DNA from: DASPPM01 sp052143835
GTDB lineage: Bacteria; Pseudomonadota; Alphaproteobacteria; JACZXZ01
Length of the DNA: 64,000 nucleotides
NCBI GenBank assembly: GCA_052143835.1
Contig: JBKQRV010000142.1
Span: 11,504 to 75,503, forward strand
Reading direction: 5' to 3'
Shown: positions 46,315 to 55,628 of the stretch, piece after piece
Layout: every line of letters begins with the position of its first letter
Numbering within the stretch: the stretch's first letter is position 1
Made by a program: the position numbers and the translations under genes
Notes under the pieces: generated by a model
Seen by the model: only the letters and a program-made list of their open reading frames with translations
Database searches by the model: none
Told to the model about the DNA's origin: nothing

Positions 46315-46959
46315 ATGCCAGCCGACGCTTGCCATCCCGCAGCACCGCACAAGAAGCTCCGCATCCCGGATTGGTACGTCTCCGGCCTCATGCTCGACCG
46401 CGCGCTCGACGCCATCCTGCGGCGGGTGAAGAAGCTCGACCGCAGCCACGATGTTCCCTATCTCGCGGGCTACAGCGTCGACGGCAAGACGATCTTCATC
46501 GATCGCCACCTGCCGAGGACGTTCAAGTTCCGCGGCCGGGAGATCGCCGTCGACCGCTACCTCATTCTGCACGAGGAGGTCGAGAAGACGCTCATCGACC
46601 AGCTCGGCCTGCATTATCTGCACGCGCATCAGATCGCCACGCGCGCGGAGCAGGCCGCGGTGCGCGCGGATCGCATCGAGTGGCGCGATTACGACCGCTT
46701 CATGCAGAGATACGTGAAACGGATCGGCGACGAGCGGCTCACCAAGGTGCCCGACGACCTCGATCTCAAGCCGTACCGGGACGAGCACGACTTCGATCTC
46801 ATCAAGCGCATGATCACCGCACTCGACGGCAGGCGGCTGCCGCGCGCGCTCGCCGCTCGCAAGCTGCGGCCGCTCCTCGAGGAGGCGGCGAAGACGCTCG
46901 CGACCAAGCGCCGCAAGCGCCCCGAGCACAAGAGGAAGCAGCTAAAAAGTGCCGCGTGA
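46315..46959 (+). CDS. Hypothetical protein with a zincin-like HEEVE segment
   Basis: I do not recognise a named family for this 214-residue protein. It contains YSVDGKTIFIDRHLP, then LHEEVEKTLIDQLGLHYLHAHQIATRAE. The HExxE spacing with a later AHxxAxxAE helix resembles metal-binding zincin-type proteins of phages and alphaproteobacteria. The C-terminus is highly basic (RRKRPEHKRKQ). The ATG has GGGAGGAGATTGCG upstream. A metal-dependent role is inference. Confidence 0.7.
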   Translation: MPADACHPAAPHKKLRIPDWYVSGLMLDRALDAILRRVKKLDRSHDVPYLAGYSVDGKTIFIDRHLPRTFKFRGREIAVDRYLILHEEVEKTLIDQLGLHYLHAHQIATRAEQAAVRADRIEWRDYDRFMQRYVKRIGDERLTKVPDDLDLKPYRDEHDFDLIKRMITALDGRRLPRALAARKLRPLLEEAAKTLATKRRKRPEHKRKQLKSAA

Positions 46960-46983
46960 GCGCGGCCCGCGCGACACGGGCGC

Positions 46984-47973
46984 CTAACCGAGCACCTCCT
47001 GGTTGATCACGTTCTCGCGGATCGGCTGACCGTCGATCTCGCTCAAGACGTTGCGCACTGCGGCGAGCGCCATGCGGGCGACCGCCTCGACCGTGACGCC
47101 GGCCATGTGCGGCGCGGTGACGACGTTCGGAAGCTTGAGCAGCGGGTTGTCGGTCGGCGCCGGCTCGAGCGCGAAGACGTCGAGCCCCGCGCCGGCGAGC
47201 CGGCCCTCGCTGAGGGCGGCATGGAGTGCCGTCTCCTCGATGATGCCGCCGCGCGCGGTATTGACGAGGTAGGCGGTCGGCTTCATGCGTCGCAGCCTTG
47301 CGTCATCGAACATGGCGAGCGTCTCCGGCGTCTTCGGGCAATGGAGGGTGACGAAGTCGGCCTCCGCTACGGCCGCGTCGAGATCCCTTGCCGGCTCGCA
47401 TCCCGCCGCGCGCACGCTCTCCGCCGGCACATATGGGTCGTAGACGAGGACCCGCATCTCCATGGCGAGGCAGCGTTTGGCCGTGCGCGTGCCGATGCGC
47501 CCGAAGCCCACGATGAGCGCGGTCTTGCCGAGAAGATCGACGGGCTTGACCTTGAGCCGCTCGGGCCAGCGCCCCTCCTTGACCATCGCGTCGAAGTGCG
47601 CACCCCGCCGCGCCAAGGTCATCATGAAGAAGATCGCCTGCTCCGCCACCGAGGGCGAATTGGCGATGCCGACGACCATCAGCGGAATCCGCCTTTTGGT
47701 CAGCGCCGGCACGTCCACCGAGTCGTAGCCGACGCCGATGCGCGCCACGACCTGGAGCCGCGGCGCCTCGGCAAGCTCCGCCTCGCCGAAACGCATCGGC
47801 CCGATAATGACGCCGTCGACTCCGCCCTCCGCCCGTATGCGCAGGACGAAGTCCGGAGGCTTGATGAGATGGGAAAAGGATGTGGCCTCGATGTCGTCGC
47901 GCGCCGCGAGCACGTCCCAGCCGGCCTTGCCCATGCTATCTGCGATCAAGAGCTTCTTCTTGTTGGTCGTCAT
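46984..47973 (-). CDS. D-isomer-specific 2-hydroxyacid dehydrogenase
   Basis: The 329-residue enzyme shows the SerA-like fold: the NAD motif VGFGRIGTRTAKRC, then the catalytic Arg in VNTARGGII, Glu in VFALEPAP and His in APHMAG. There is no ACT domain, so it is shorter than full phosphoglycerate dehydrogenases and may act on another hydroxyacid. It is divergent from the lactonase-like gene, with a hairpin-rich gap between them. Confidence 0.9.
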   Translation of the reverse strand: MTTNKKKLLIADSMGKAGWDVLAARDDIEATSFSHLIKPPDFVLRIRAEGGVDGVIIGPMRFGEAELAEAPRLQVVARIGVGYDSVDVPALTKRRIPLMVVGIANSPSVAEQAIFFMMTLARRGAHFDAMVKEGRWPERLKVKPVDLLGKTALIVGFGRIGTRTAKRCLAMEMRVLVYDPYVPAESVRAAGCEPARDLDAAVAEADFVTLHCPKTPETLAMFDDARLRRMKPTAYLVNTARGGIIEETALHAALSEGRLAGAGLDVFALEPAPTDNPLLKLPNVVTAPHMAGVTVEAVARMALAAVRNVLSEIDGQPIRENVINQEVLG

Positions 47974-48001
47974 GCCTTTTCCCCCTCATAGCGCGCGCCC
48001 A

Positions 48002-48063
48002 GTACCCGCCATCGCCGAAAGCTGAGTCTTGAAAACAGCGATTTGCGCAGCGATGGCGGGTAC
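48002..48063. repeat. 14-base inverted repeat in a divergent intergenic region
   Basis: GTACCCGCCATCGC (48002-48015) and its exact complement (48050-48063) flank a 34-base centre. It lies between the divergent hydroxyacid dehydrogenase and lactonase-like genes, so it is not a terminator. It could be an operator, a leader structure or a small mobile remnant. Confidence 0.75.
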
Positions 48064-48080
48064 ATAGCTTATGACCGATG

Positions 48081-48105
48081 TACCGACTTTCTGCGAAAGT
48101 CGGTA
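48081..48105. repeat. Perfect 10-base-stem hairpin
   Basis: TACCGACTTT (48081-48090), a 5-base loop CTGCG, and its exact complement (48096-48105) form a strong hairpin 87 bases before the lactonase-like gene. There is no T-tract. It lies 17 bases after the previous inverted repeat. Its role is unknown. Confidence 0.75.
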
Positions 48106-48191
48106 CTGGGCGATTGACCGGACCGCCGCCGCCGAGCAGAATCCCAGCAACACCGGGAACGGGATTGTCGCACAGAGGGAGGACCGACGCG

Positions 48192-48989
48192 ATGCTGCTC
48201 ATGCACCAGGGACGCCGCCTTTATTACGACCTCATGGGGCCGGAGAAGGGCCCGGTCGTCTGCTTCACGCATTCGCTATCCTCCGACAGCGGCATGTGGG
48301 CGGAGCAGGTGCCCCTCCTGCTCGGCGCCGGATACCGCGTGCTGCGCCTCGACATGCGCGGGCACGGCGGCAGCGACCCCGTGCCGGGCGATTACACCAT
48401 GGCGGCCCTCGCCGCCGACGTGGCGGCAGCCCTCGAGGCGCTCGCGATCAAGCAGGTGCACTTCATCGGCCTCTCGATCGGCGGCATGATCGGCCAGGCC
48501 TTCGCGATCGCCTACGGCGCCAAGCTCAAGTCGCTCATGCTGTGCGACACGCTTCCCGCGACGCTGCCGGACGCCAAGGTGGGGTGGGCGCCGCGCATCG
48601 CCGCGGTCAAGGGAGCGAACTCGCTCGCCCCGACTGCCGCGGCCACCATGGAACGCTGGTTCACGGATGCCTTCAAGGGGCGCAATCCCGCGCGCTGGAA
48701 GGAGGTCCACGACACCGTCGCGGCCAGCACGCCCGTGGGCTACCTCGGCTGTGCCGCCGCCATCCTCAACTTCGATTTCACCTCGAAGCTGCCCTCGCTC
48801 AAGGTGCCGACACTCGTGGTGTGCGGCGCCGGAGACCCGGGCACGCCGCCGGCCGAGAACAAGCGCATTGCCTCGCTCATCCCCGGGGGGCGCTACGAGG
48901 AGATCGCAGACGCGCGTCACTTCTGCAACGTCGAGCAGCCCGAGGTCTTCAACCGCATCATGATGGGCTGGCTCAAGGCGCAACGGTGA
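48192..48989 (+). CDS. Alpha/beta hydrolase, 3-oxoadipate enol-lactonase-like
   Basis: The 265-residue protein resembles PcaD: VCFTHSLSSDSGMWAEQVPLL and LRLDMRGHGGSDP, then the Ser nucleophile in IGLSIGGMIGQA and a C-terminal ADARHFCNVEQPEVFN with the catalytic His. It may hydrolyse enol lactones of the beta-ketoadipate route, though no other pca genes are nearby. Upstream GGGAGGACC supports the ATG at 48192. Confidence 0.85.
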   Translation: MLLMHQGRRLYYDLMGPEKGPVVCFTHSLSSDSGMWAEQVPLLLGAGYRVLRLDMRGHGGSDPVPGDYTMAALAADVAAALEALAIKQVHFIGLSIGGMIGQAFAIAYGAKLKSLMLCDTLPATLPDAKVGWAPRIAAVKGANSLAPTAAATMERWFTDAFKGRNPARWKEVHDTVAASTPVGYLGCAAAILNFDFTSKLPSLKVPTLVVCGAGDPGTPPAENKRIASLIPGGRYEEIADARHFCNVEQPEVFNRIMMGWLKAQR

Positions 48990-49058
48990 GCTGCCCGCAA
49001 CCCGATGCTTCCTCGTGCTACTTGATCGACGAGCCGCCCTACGGCCGATCGGCGGATC

Positions 49059-50351
49059 GTGGGGCATAAGCGCATGCCAAGCGATGTCGCAGCCCGGGCC
49101 CTGGCGGTCTTTCCCGCGGGGGTCTCGAACGGTGAGTTCGGCCTGCCCGAGGAGGCCATCGTCGCCATCGCGCGCGGGAACGGTGCCCGGCTGTGGGACC
49201 ATGAGGGGCGCGAATATCTCGACTTCTCGATGGGCTGGGGCTCGGCGCTCGTCGGCCACGCCTGCCCGGAGGTCGTCGCAGCCGTCGTTCGCCAGGCGCC
49301 GCTCGGCTCGAATTTCGCCTATCTGAACGGCGAGGTCTTAGCACTCGCGGAAGAGATACGGCGCGTGAGCCCGGCGGCCGAGCGCCTGCGCTTCTGCGCC
49401 TCGGGCACCGAGGCAAACATGTATTGCCAGCGCCTGGCCCGCGCTTTCACGGGGAAGCCGAAGATCCTCAAGTTCGAGGGCGCCTATCACGGCGCCAACG
49501 AGGCCGGCGTCACCAGCCTCTTCCCCAAGGAGATGCTCGAGTTTCCGCGGCCCGAGCACACCAGCGCCGGCACGCCGTCCGTCGATCGCGAGCTCCTGGT
49601 TGCCCCCTACAACGATCTCGAGCACACCTCGGCCATCGTCCAAACCCACCGCGAGGAGCTCGCCGGCGTGATCATGGAGCCCTTGCAGCGTTGCACCCCG
49701 CCGGAGCCAGGCTTTCTCGAAGGCGTGAGACGGCTCACGACGGAGAACGGCGTGCTCCTGATCTTCGACGAGGTCGTCACCGGATTCCGCCTCGCCTATG
49801 GCGGCGCCCAGGAGTACTACGGCGTCGTTCCCGATCTCGTCGCCTACGGCAAGGCGCTCGGCGGCGGTTACCCGATCGGCGCCTTCGGCGGCCGGCGGGA
49901 CATCATGGAGCTGGTGAACGAGCATCGCATCGGCACGGACAAGTATGTCTGGATGGCGTCCACGCTCGGCGGCAATCCCATTTCCGCCGCGGCGGCGAAT
50001 GCGGCGCTCACGGTGCTGCGCCGACCCGGCACCTACGAGCGGCTGCACGCGCTCGGGCGATCGTTCCGCGACGCGCTGCGCACCGTGCTGCGCGAGCGCC
50101 AAGTCATTGCCCAGGTCATCGGCGACGGCCCGCTTGCACAGGTCGTTTTCACGGACGCGCCGGTCAAGGACTACCGCTCGCTCAACCGCGGCGACAGGGC
50201 GCGCGCGCGCCGGCTGATGCTCGGATTGTTCTCCCGCGGAGTGTTCATCAATCCGATGGGGACGAAGCTCTACCTCTCGCTCGCGCACGACGAAGGCATA
50301 TGCCACGCCTTCTGCGAGCGCTTCAACGACGCGCTCGGCGAGATGCGATAG
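49059..50351 (+). CDS. Class III aminotransferase, HemL-like (glutamate-1-semialdehyde aminomutase family)
   Basis: The 430-residue PLP enzyme has FPAGVSNGEF and YLDFSMGWGSALVGHA. It also has CASGTEANMYCQRLARAFTGK, IFDEVVTGFRLAYGG and the Schiff-base Lys in YGKALGGGYPIGAFGG. The set fits the HemL-like group, members of which also act as other transaminases. It is not necessarily heme-related. GTG at 49059 and ATG at 49074 are both possible starts. It precedes the M20 peptidase and peptide transporter, so it may act on an imported amine. Confidence 0.85.
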   Translation: MGHKRMPSDVAARALAVFPAGVSNGEFGLPEEAIVAIARGNGARLWDHEGREYLDFSMGWGSALVGHACPEVVAAVVRQAPLGSNFAYLNGEVLALAEEIRRVSPAAERLRFCASGTEANMYCQRLARAFTGKPKILKFEGAYHGANEAGVTSLFPKEMLEFPRPEHTSAGTPSVDRELLVAPYNDLEHTSAIVQTHREELAGVIMEPLQRCTPPEPGFLEGVRRLTTENGVLLIFDEVVTGFRLAYGGAQEYYGVVPDLVAYGKALGGGYPIGAFGGRRDIMELVNEHRIGTDKYVWMASTLGGNPISAAAANAALTVLRRPGTYERLHALGRSFRDALRTVLRERQVIAQVIGDGPLAQVVFTDAPVKDYRSLNRGDRARARRLMLGLFSRGVFINPMGTKLYLSLAHDEGICHAFCERFNDALGEMR

Positions 50352-50677
50352 CTGGACCGTCTTTGCGCGAGATCGCGCGCTATCGGCTCGAAATTCTCCA
50401 CTGCCCGACATTGCCGAGAAAAACAGCCGGAAGTTGAATAGACGGCGCAAAGATTGGCATCGACAGAATCGATTTGAACGACGGCAATCGCTCCACCGAT
50501 AATCGACTGAACGAGAGCAAATCGGGAAATCGAGCCGCCTCGACACATGACGCACCGCAGACCCCAGCTTTTATCGCCCCGCGCTTGGACGAGCGGGAAC
50601 GGTGCAAGAGCACCATTGCCTGGCCGCAGCCTTCCATTGAGCCATCATTCCCGTTTCCGCCGATTCCGGGGTCTTGC
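50352..50677. other. 326-base gap before the M20 peptidase
   Basis: An open frame upstream of the M20 start covers part of this stretch (from 50474) but encodes sequence unlike the family. No RNA gene, operator or terminator stands out. It is locally less GC-rich than the neighbours. It should hold the promoter for the peptidase and transporter cluster. Confidence 0.5.
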
Positions 50678-52072
50678 GTGACCGCGGCCTTGAGAGCAGC
50701 CCTCCGGCTCGCGGGCGAAAGCCGCGAGCGGAGCATCGAGGCCCTGCGTGCTTTGGTGAGAATCCCCAGTCCGACGGGCGAGGAAGGCGAGGCGCAAGCC
50801 CACATCCGGCACCTCCTCACTGAGGCCGGTGCAGAGACGATCGCGGCCGAGCCCGACATCGAGGCCCTCTTCGCGCGATTTCCCCTGGTTGCCCAATATC
50901 CGACGCACTGGCAGCACGATCTCATCCTGCCCTACGAGAGACTGCCGAGCTATGCAGCACTCCGCGATAGCGGATTGGAGCCCGTGCTCAACTATCGGGG
51001 GCGGCCGAACGTGGTCGGCTGCTTCCGCGGAAGCGGCGGCGGGCGCTCGCTCATCTTGAACGGCCATATCGACACGGTCACCGTCGAGCCCCTCAGCGAA
51101 TGGACGCGCGAGCCCTACGGGGCCCAGCTCGAGCACGGGCGCATCTATGGCCGCGGCACTTCCGACATGAAGGGCGGCCTCATGGCCAGCCTCATGGCGC
51201 TTGCCTATCTCAAGGCCGCGGGTGCCGAGCTCCGCGGCGACGTGATGCTGCAGAGCGTCGTCAACGAGGAGCATGCCGGCAATGGCACGCTCGACCTTGT
51301 GCGCCGGGGCTTCAGAGCGGACGCGGCGATCGTGCTCGAGCCCACCAATAACAAGGTCGCAGTCAGCCACTATGGCGGGCTATATTGGCAAGTCACGGTG
51401 CCGGGCCGACCGCGCGCACCCGGCGCGCGCTGGGAGGCCGGCACGCAGCAGGGCGTGAGTGCCATCGAGAAGCTGCCCCCCGTCATCGAGGCTCTGATCG
51501 CGCTCGAGCGACAGCATAACGCGCGGCCCGAAGCGGCACTCGAGCCCGGCCAGGCGCCCTTCTCGCTCGTGATCGGCAAGGTCGCGGGCGGCCATTACGA
51601 GACGGTGACGGCGAGCGAGGTGGTGCTGCGCGGCGGCGCCTATTTCTCGCCGCAGGTCGGCGACGTGCACGAGGTCATGGCCGGTTTTCGCAACTGCGTC
51701 GCCGCCGCGGGTGCCAGCGACCCGTTCCTCAAGGACCATCCCGCCCGGCTCGAGTTCCTGCACCACGACGACAGCACGCGGCAGAGCCCGCAAATACCGA
51801 TCGCTGCGGCGATGGCCGGGCTCCTCGCCGAGCGCGGCGGCGAGCGCGCGATCCGCCCCGGGCCTTTCGCCTGCGACATGCGCCATCTCGTCAACCAAGG
51901 CGGCATTCCCGCGATCGTTTTCGGTCCGGGAAGCGTCGCCGAGATCCACAAGCCGAACGAGTCGATCGCGGTCGAGGAATATCTCGACTGCATCGGCCAT
52001 CTCATCGAGTTCATTTGGACTTGGTGCAACGGAGAGCCGGAGGGAGTTCCCGCCGGGACCTCAGGGAACTAG
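50678..52072 (+). CDS. M20 family ArgE/DapE-type deacylase
   Basis: The 464-residue metallopeptidase has metal ligands in LILNGHIDTVTVEP (His, Asp), GRGTSDMKGGLMAS and VVNEEHAGNG (Glu pair), and a dimerisation domain before residue 380. It removes acyl groups from amino acids or cleaves small peptides. The frame extends to 50474, but conserved sequence starts at VTAALRAALRLAGE, so GTG 50678 is preferred. It is 76 bases before the substrate-binding protein gene of a peptide importer. Confidence 0.87.
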   Translation: MTAALRAALRLAGESRERSIEALRALVRIPSPTGEEGEAQAHIRHLLTEAGAETIAAEPDIEALFARFPLVAQYPTHWQHDLILPYERLPSYAALRDSGLEPVLNYRGRPNVVGCFRGSGGGRSLILNGHIDTVTVEPLSEWTREPYGAQLEHGRIYGRGTSDMKGGLMASLMALAYLKAAGAELRGDVMLQSVVNEEHAGNGTLDLVRRGFRADAAIVLEPTNNKVAVSHYGGLYWQVTVPGRPRAPGARWEAGTQQGVSAIEKLPPVIEALIALERQHNARPEAALEPGQAPFSLVIGKVAGGHYETVTASEVVLRGGAYFSPQVGDVHEVMAGFRNCVAAAGASDPFLKDHPARLEFLHHDDSTRQSPQIPIAAAMAGLLAERGGERAIRPGPFACDMRHLVNQGGIPAIVFGPGSVAEIHKPNESIAVEEYLDCIGHLIEFIWTWCNGEPEGVPAGTSGN

Positions 52073-52148
52073 ACCGGAAATCGTCGGGGGCGTCCAGCCG
52101 TTCCACAAGAGAGCCCGCATCCGGTCGCGCGAACAGGGAGATGAACCA

Positions 52149-53753
52149 ATGCTGCGCATTACGCCGAAAGCTTTGCTCGCCTTCGCCCTGGCTTGGGCGA
52201 CCCTCACTCCGGGACTGGGCCACGCCGCCGAAGTGGCGAAGGGCGGCACGCTCACGTATTCCTTCACGCCCGAGCCGACCGCGCTCTCCACCATTGCGAC
52301 GACCGCCGTGCCGACTGCGCTCGCGTCGACCAAAATCTTCGAAAGCCTGCTGACCTATGCCGGACCGGCGCTCGACCCCAAGCCGGGCCTCGCCGAGTCT
52401 TGGAGCATCTCGCCCGATCAACTGAGCTACACCTTCAAGCTCCGGCCCGGCGTGAAATGGCACGACGGCCAGCCCTTCACGAGCGCCGACGTGAAGTTCA
52501 GCATAGAGAAGATCGTCAAGCCCATGCATCCGCGGGGCAATATTTATTTCAAGCACCTCGTCGCGGTCGAGGCGCCCGATGCGCTCACGGCCGTCTTCAA
52601 GCTCGACAAGGCGGTGCCGTTCTTCCTGAAGGCTTTCCAGCCGACCGAGGCGCCGATGTTCCCCGAGCATATACTGGGGAAGACGGATCTCGCCACCTTC
52701 CGGCAGTCGGACTTCATGCGCCAGCCGATCGGCACCGGTCCCTTCATGCTCAAGGAATGGAAGAAGGGCAGCTACCTCATCCTCGAGCGCAACCCGAACT
52801 ATTGGAACCCCGGCCATCCCTATCTCGACCGCATCGTCATGCGCGTCATCCCGGACGACAACGCCAAGGTCGCGGCCCTCGAGAGCGGCGAGATCGACCT
52901 GGCCCCGATGAACACCATCGCGGGCGCCACGCTGCAACTGCTCGCCAAGCGCAAGGACCTCGTTATTTCGCACGACGGCAGCGAGGGCCTCGGGCCCGTT
53001 ATGGGTCTCCTCGTGAACCTGCGCGAGAAGCCCTTGAGCGAGCTCAAGGTGCGCGAAGCGATCAGCCTCGGCCTCGATCGCAAGAAGATCGCGTCGATCA
53101 TCTTCTACGGTCAGGGCGAGCCGGCGAACAATCCCATCGTGCACGCCAATCCCGTCTATTACGACAAGAGCCTCGCGCCCTACGAGTTCGACCCGGCGAA
53201 AGCGAACAAGCTTCTGGACGAGGCAGGCTATCCGCGCGGCGCCGACAAGATGCGCTTCAAGATCAGATTGGCCGGTCTGCCTTACGGGTCGGCCTACGAC
53301 CGGCTCGCCGAATACGTCAAGCTCGCCCTCGGGAACGTCGGCATCGAGGTAACGCTGGTCAACCAGGACATGGCGAGCTGGCTCAAGCAGGTATACACCG
53401 ATTGGGACTACGACCTCGCCAACGCCTTTCTGCATGATTACTCCGATCCCTCGATCGTGTTCGAGCAGGAGTTTACCACCGCGGCGATCAAGAAAGGCGG
53501 CACCTTCAACAACAACATGGATTATCGCAATCCGAAGCTCGACGAGATCCTCGAGCAGGCTTCCGGAGAGAGCGACGTGGCCAAGCGCCAGAAGCTCTAC
53601 TTCGAGGCCGAGCGGATCCTGCACCACGACATGCCGGAGATCTTTCTCCTCGACCAGTACTACACGAACGTTTGGAACAAGCGGGTGCATGGGCTGATCA
53701 CCAACGGCATTTCCATGTATTCCAGTTGGGACTCGGTGTGGGTCGAGAAGTAG
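52149..53753 (+). CDS. ABC transporter substrate-binding protein, family 5
   Basis: The 534-residue protein has a Sec signal (LLAFALAWATLTPGLGHAA). SBP family 5 features follow: GLAESWSISPDQLSYTFKLRPGVKWHDGQPFTSADV and PIGTGPFMLKEWKKGSYLILERNPNYW. It binds peptides, opines or similar ligands in the periplasm. GGGAGATG precedes the ATG. It starts a cluster with two permeases and two ATPases, about 76 bases after the M20 gene. Confidence 0.92.
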   Translation: MLRITPKALLAFALAWATLTPGLGHAAEVAKGGTLTYSFTPEPTALSTIATTAVPTALASTKIFESLLTYAGPALDPKPGLAESWSISPDQLSYTFKLRPGVKWHDGQPFTSADVKFSIEKIVKPMHPRGNIYFKHLVAVEAPDALTAVFKLDKAVPFFLKAFQPTEAPMFPEHILGKTDLATFRQSDFMRQPIGTGPFMLKEWKKGSYLILERNPNYWNPGHPYLDRIVMRVIPDDNAKVAALESGEIDLAPMNTIAGATLQLLAKRKDLVISHDGSEGLGPVMGLLVNLREKPLSELKVREAISLGLDRKKIASIIFYGQGEPANNPIVHANPVYYDKSLAPYEFDPAKANKLLDEAGYPRGADKMRFKIRLAGLPYGSAYDRLAEYVKLALGNVGIEVTLVNQDMASWLKQVYTDWDYDLANAFLHDYSDPSIVFEQEFTTAAIKKGGTFNNNMDYRNPKLDEILEQASGESDVAKRQKLYFEAERILHHDMPEIFLLDQYYTNVWNKRVHGLITNGISMYSSWDSVWVEK

Positions 53754-53811
53754 CCTCGCTATCGCGCGACGCGGCGCGCGCGCCGAGGGCCGACCGGCAC
53801 GCCCTCGGACC

Positions 53812-54795
53812 ATGACGAGCGCTGCGCTCCTGTCGTTCCTCGTGCGGCGGCTGATCCAGCTCCTGCCCGTGGTGCTGGCGATCGCCGTCCTCAACTTCGT
53901 GCTGGTCCATCTGGCGCCCGGCGACGTGGCGCAGCTGCTCGCCGGCCAGTCGGGACAGGCGAGCGCCGAGTTCGTTCAGCAGCTGCGGCACGACTTCGGC
54001 CTCGACCGGCCGCTCTACGTGCAGTTCCTGCTCTACATCGGGCGGCTTCTCACCTTCGACCTCGGCTATTCGTACGTCCAGCAGGCCCCGGTGCTCGGTC
54101 TCATCCTCGACCGCCTGCCGGCGACCCTTCTGCTCATGGTCAGCTCGATCGCCCTCGCCATCGCGTTCGGCATATTGCTCGGCGTCACCGCCGCGCGGCG
54201 CTACGGCACGCTGGTGGACAATGTCATCTCCGTGGCCGCACTCGTGGCCTACGCGACGCCGGTCTTCTGGCTCGGCCTCGTCCTCATCGTGCTCTTCTCG
54301 GTCGACCTCGGATGGCTCCCGCCCGACGGCATGACGGATACCAGCCGAAGCGCCAGCGGTCTCGCCTACGCGCTCGACGTGCTGCGCCACCTTATTCTGC
54401 CGGCGGTCAGCCTCGCGCTCTTCTATGTTGCCGTCTATACGCGGCTCATGCGCAGCTCGATGCTCGAGATCCTGGGGCGGGAGTTCATCACGGCCGCGCG
54501 CGCAAAGGGGCTTGCCGAGCGGACCATCGCCTGGCTGCACGCGGCCCCCAACGCCATCCTTCCCGTCATCACCATTGCAGGCGTCATGTTCGGCAACATG
54601 CTTGGAGGCTCGATCCTGGTCGAGACCGTGTTCGGCTGGCCCGGGCTCGGGCGGCTGATCTTCGATGCGCTCCTGCAGCGCGACCTCAACCTGCTTCTCG
54701 GCATCCTCTTCGTCTCGTCCTTTGTCGTCGTCGTCGCCAACCTTCTGGTCGATCTTGCCTATGGCCTGCTCGACCCGCGGATCGTGCACAAATGA
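53812..54795 (+). CDS. ABC transporter permease, DppB type
   Basis: The 327-residue permease starts LVRRLIQLLPVVLAIAVLNFVL and has about six membrane helices. The coupling motif REFITAARAKGLAERTIAW contacts the ATPase. It forms half of the membrane pore with the DppC-type gene. The four-base ATGA overlap with that gene indicates translational coupling. Confidence 0.93.
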   Translation: MTSAALLSFLVRRLIQLLPVVLAIAVLNFVLVHLAPGDVAQLLAGQSGQASAEFVQQLRHDFGLDRPLYVQFLLYIGRLLTFDLGYSYVQQAPVLGLILDRLPATLLLMVSSIALAIAFGILLGVTAARRYGTLVDNVISVAALVAYATPVFWLGLVLIVLFSVDLGWLPPDGMTDTSRSASGLAYALDVLRHLILPAVSLALFYVAVYTRLMRSSMLEILGREFITAARAKGLAERTIAWLHAAPNAILPVITIAGVMFGNMLGGSILVETVFGWPGLGRLIFDALLQRDLNLLLGILFVSSFVVVVANLLVDLAYGLLDPRIVHK

Positions 54796-55628
54796 ACGGC
54801 ATGCGCGCGTTCCTTCGCCGCTACGGGAGGAACCGCGCGGCCCTCGGCGCCGCAGTCGTGCTGGCACTCGTCGTCCTCTCAGCGATCGTGGGCCCGCTCC
54901 TCTACGCGATCGATCCCTTCGACATGGTAGGGCTGCCCTACGCGACACCGTTCGGCGAATTTCCGCTCGGCACCGACGTGTCGGGGCGCGACATCCTTGC
55001 CGGTATCCTGAACGGCGCGCGCATCTCGCTCCTGATCGGCGTCACGGCGGCATTGACCGCAACCACGATCGGCGTGGCGCTCGGCGCGCTCGCCGGCTAT
55101 TACGGCGGGCTCATCGACGATCTTCTGATGCGGACGACCGAATTCTTTCTCACCATTCCCTCTTTCGTGTTCGCGCTGGTCCTGGTGGCGATCTTCTCGC
55201 CCACCGTGCTGAGCGTCACCGCCGCGATCGCGGTGGTGTCCTGGCCCTCGATGGCGCGTCTGGTGCGCGGCGAGTTCATCGCGCAGCGCGGGCGGACCTA
55301 TGTCCAGGCCTGCCGGGCGCTCGGCATGCCGGATTGGGAGATCATCCTGCGCCAGATCCTTCCGAACGCGCTGCCGCCCGTCATCGTCGTCGGATCGCTC
55401 ACCGTGGCGACCGCGATCCTCACCGAATCGGGCCTCTCCTTCCTCGGCCTGAGCGACCCGAACGTGGTGACGTGGGGCTACATGGTCGGCGTCGCGCGCA
55501 CGGCGCTCTTCGCGGCCCCTTGGATGATCTCGATCCCCGGTCTTGCCATCCTCATCACCGTACTCGCGATCAATCTCGTGGGTGAAGGGCTGAACGACGC
55601 CTTCAACCCCTCGCTCAGGGGCCGATGA
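54792..55628 (+). CDS. ABC transporter permease, DppC type
   Basis: The 278-residue partner permease has the DppC N-terminal signature FPLGTDVSGRDILAGILNGARISL and the coupling motif RTYVQACRALGMPDWEIILRQILPN. Its start overlaps the DppB-type stop and its end overlaps the first ATPase gene. Longer upstream reading is in another gene's frame. Confidence 0.92.
   Translation: MNGMRAFLRRYGRNRAALGAAVVLALVVLSAIVGPLLYAIDPFDMVGLPYATPFGEFPLGTDVSGRDILAGILNGARISLLIGVTAALTATTIGVALGALAGYYGGLIDDLLMRTTEFFLTIPSFVFALVLVAIFSPTVLSVTAAIAVVSWPSMARLVRGEFIAQRGRTYVQACRALGMPDWEIILRQILPNALPPVIVVGSLTVATAILTESGLSFLGLSDPNVVTWGYMVGVARTALFAAPWMISIPGLAILITVLAINLVGEGLNDAFNPSLRGR

Noticed and set aside
48081..48105. The stem-loop read as a rho-independent terminator
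   Set aside because: There is no T-tract and both flanking genes point away from it.
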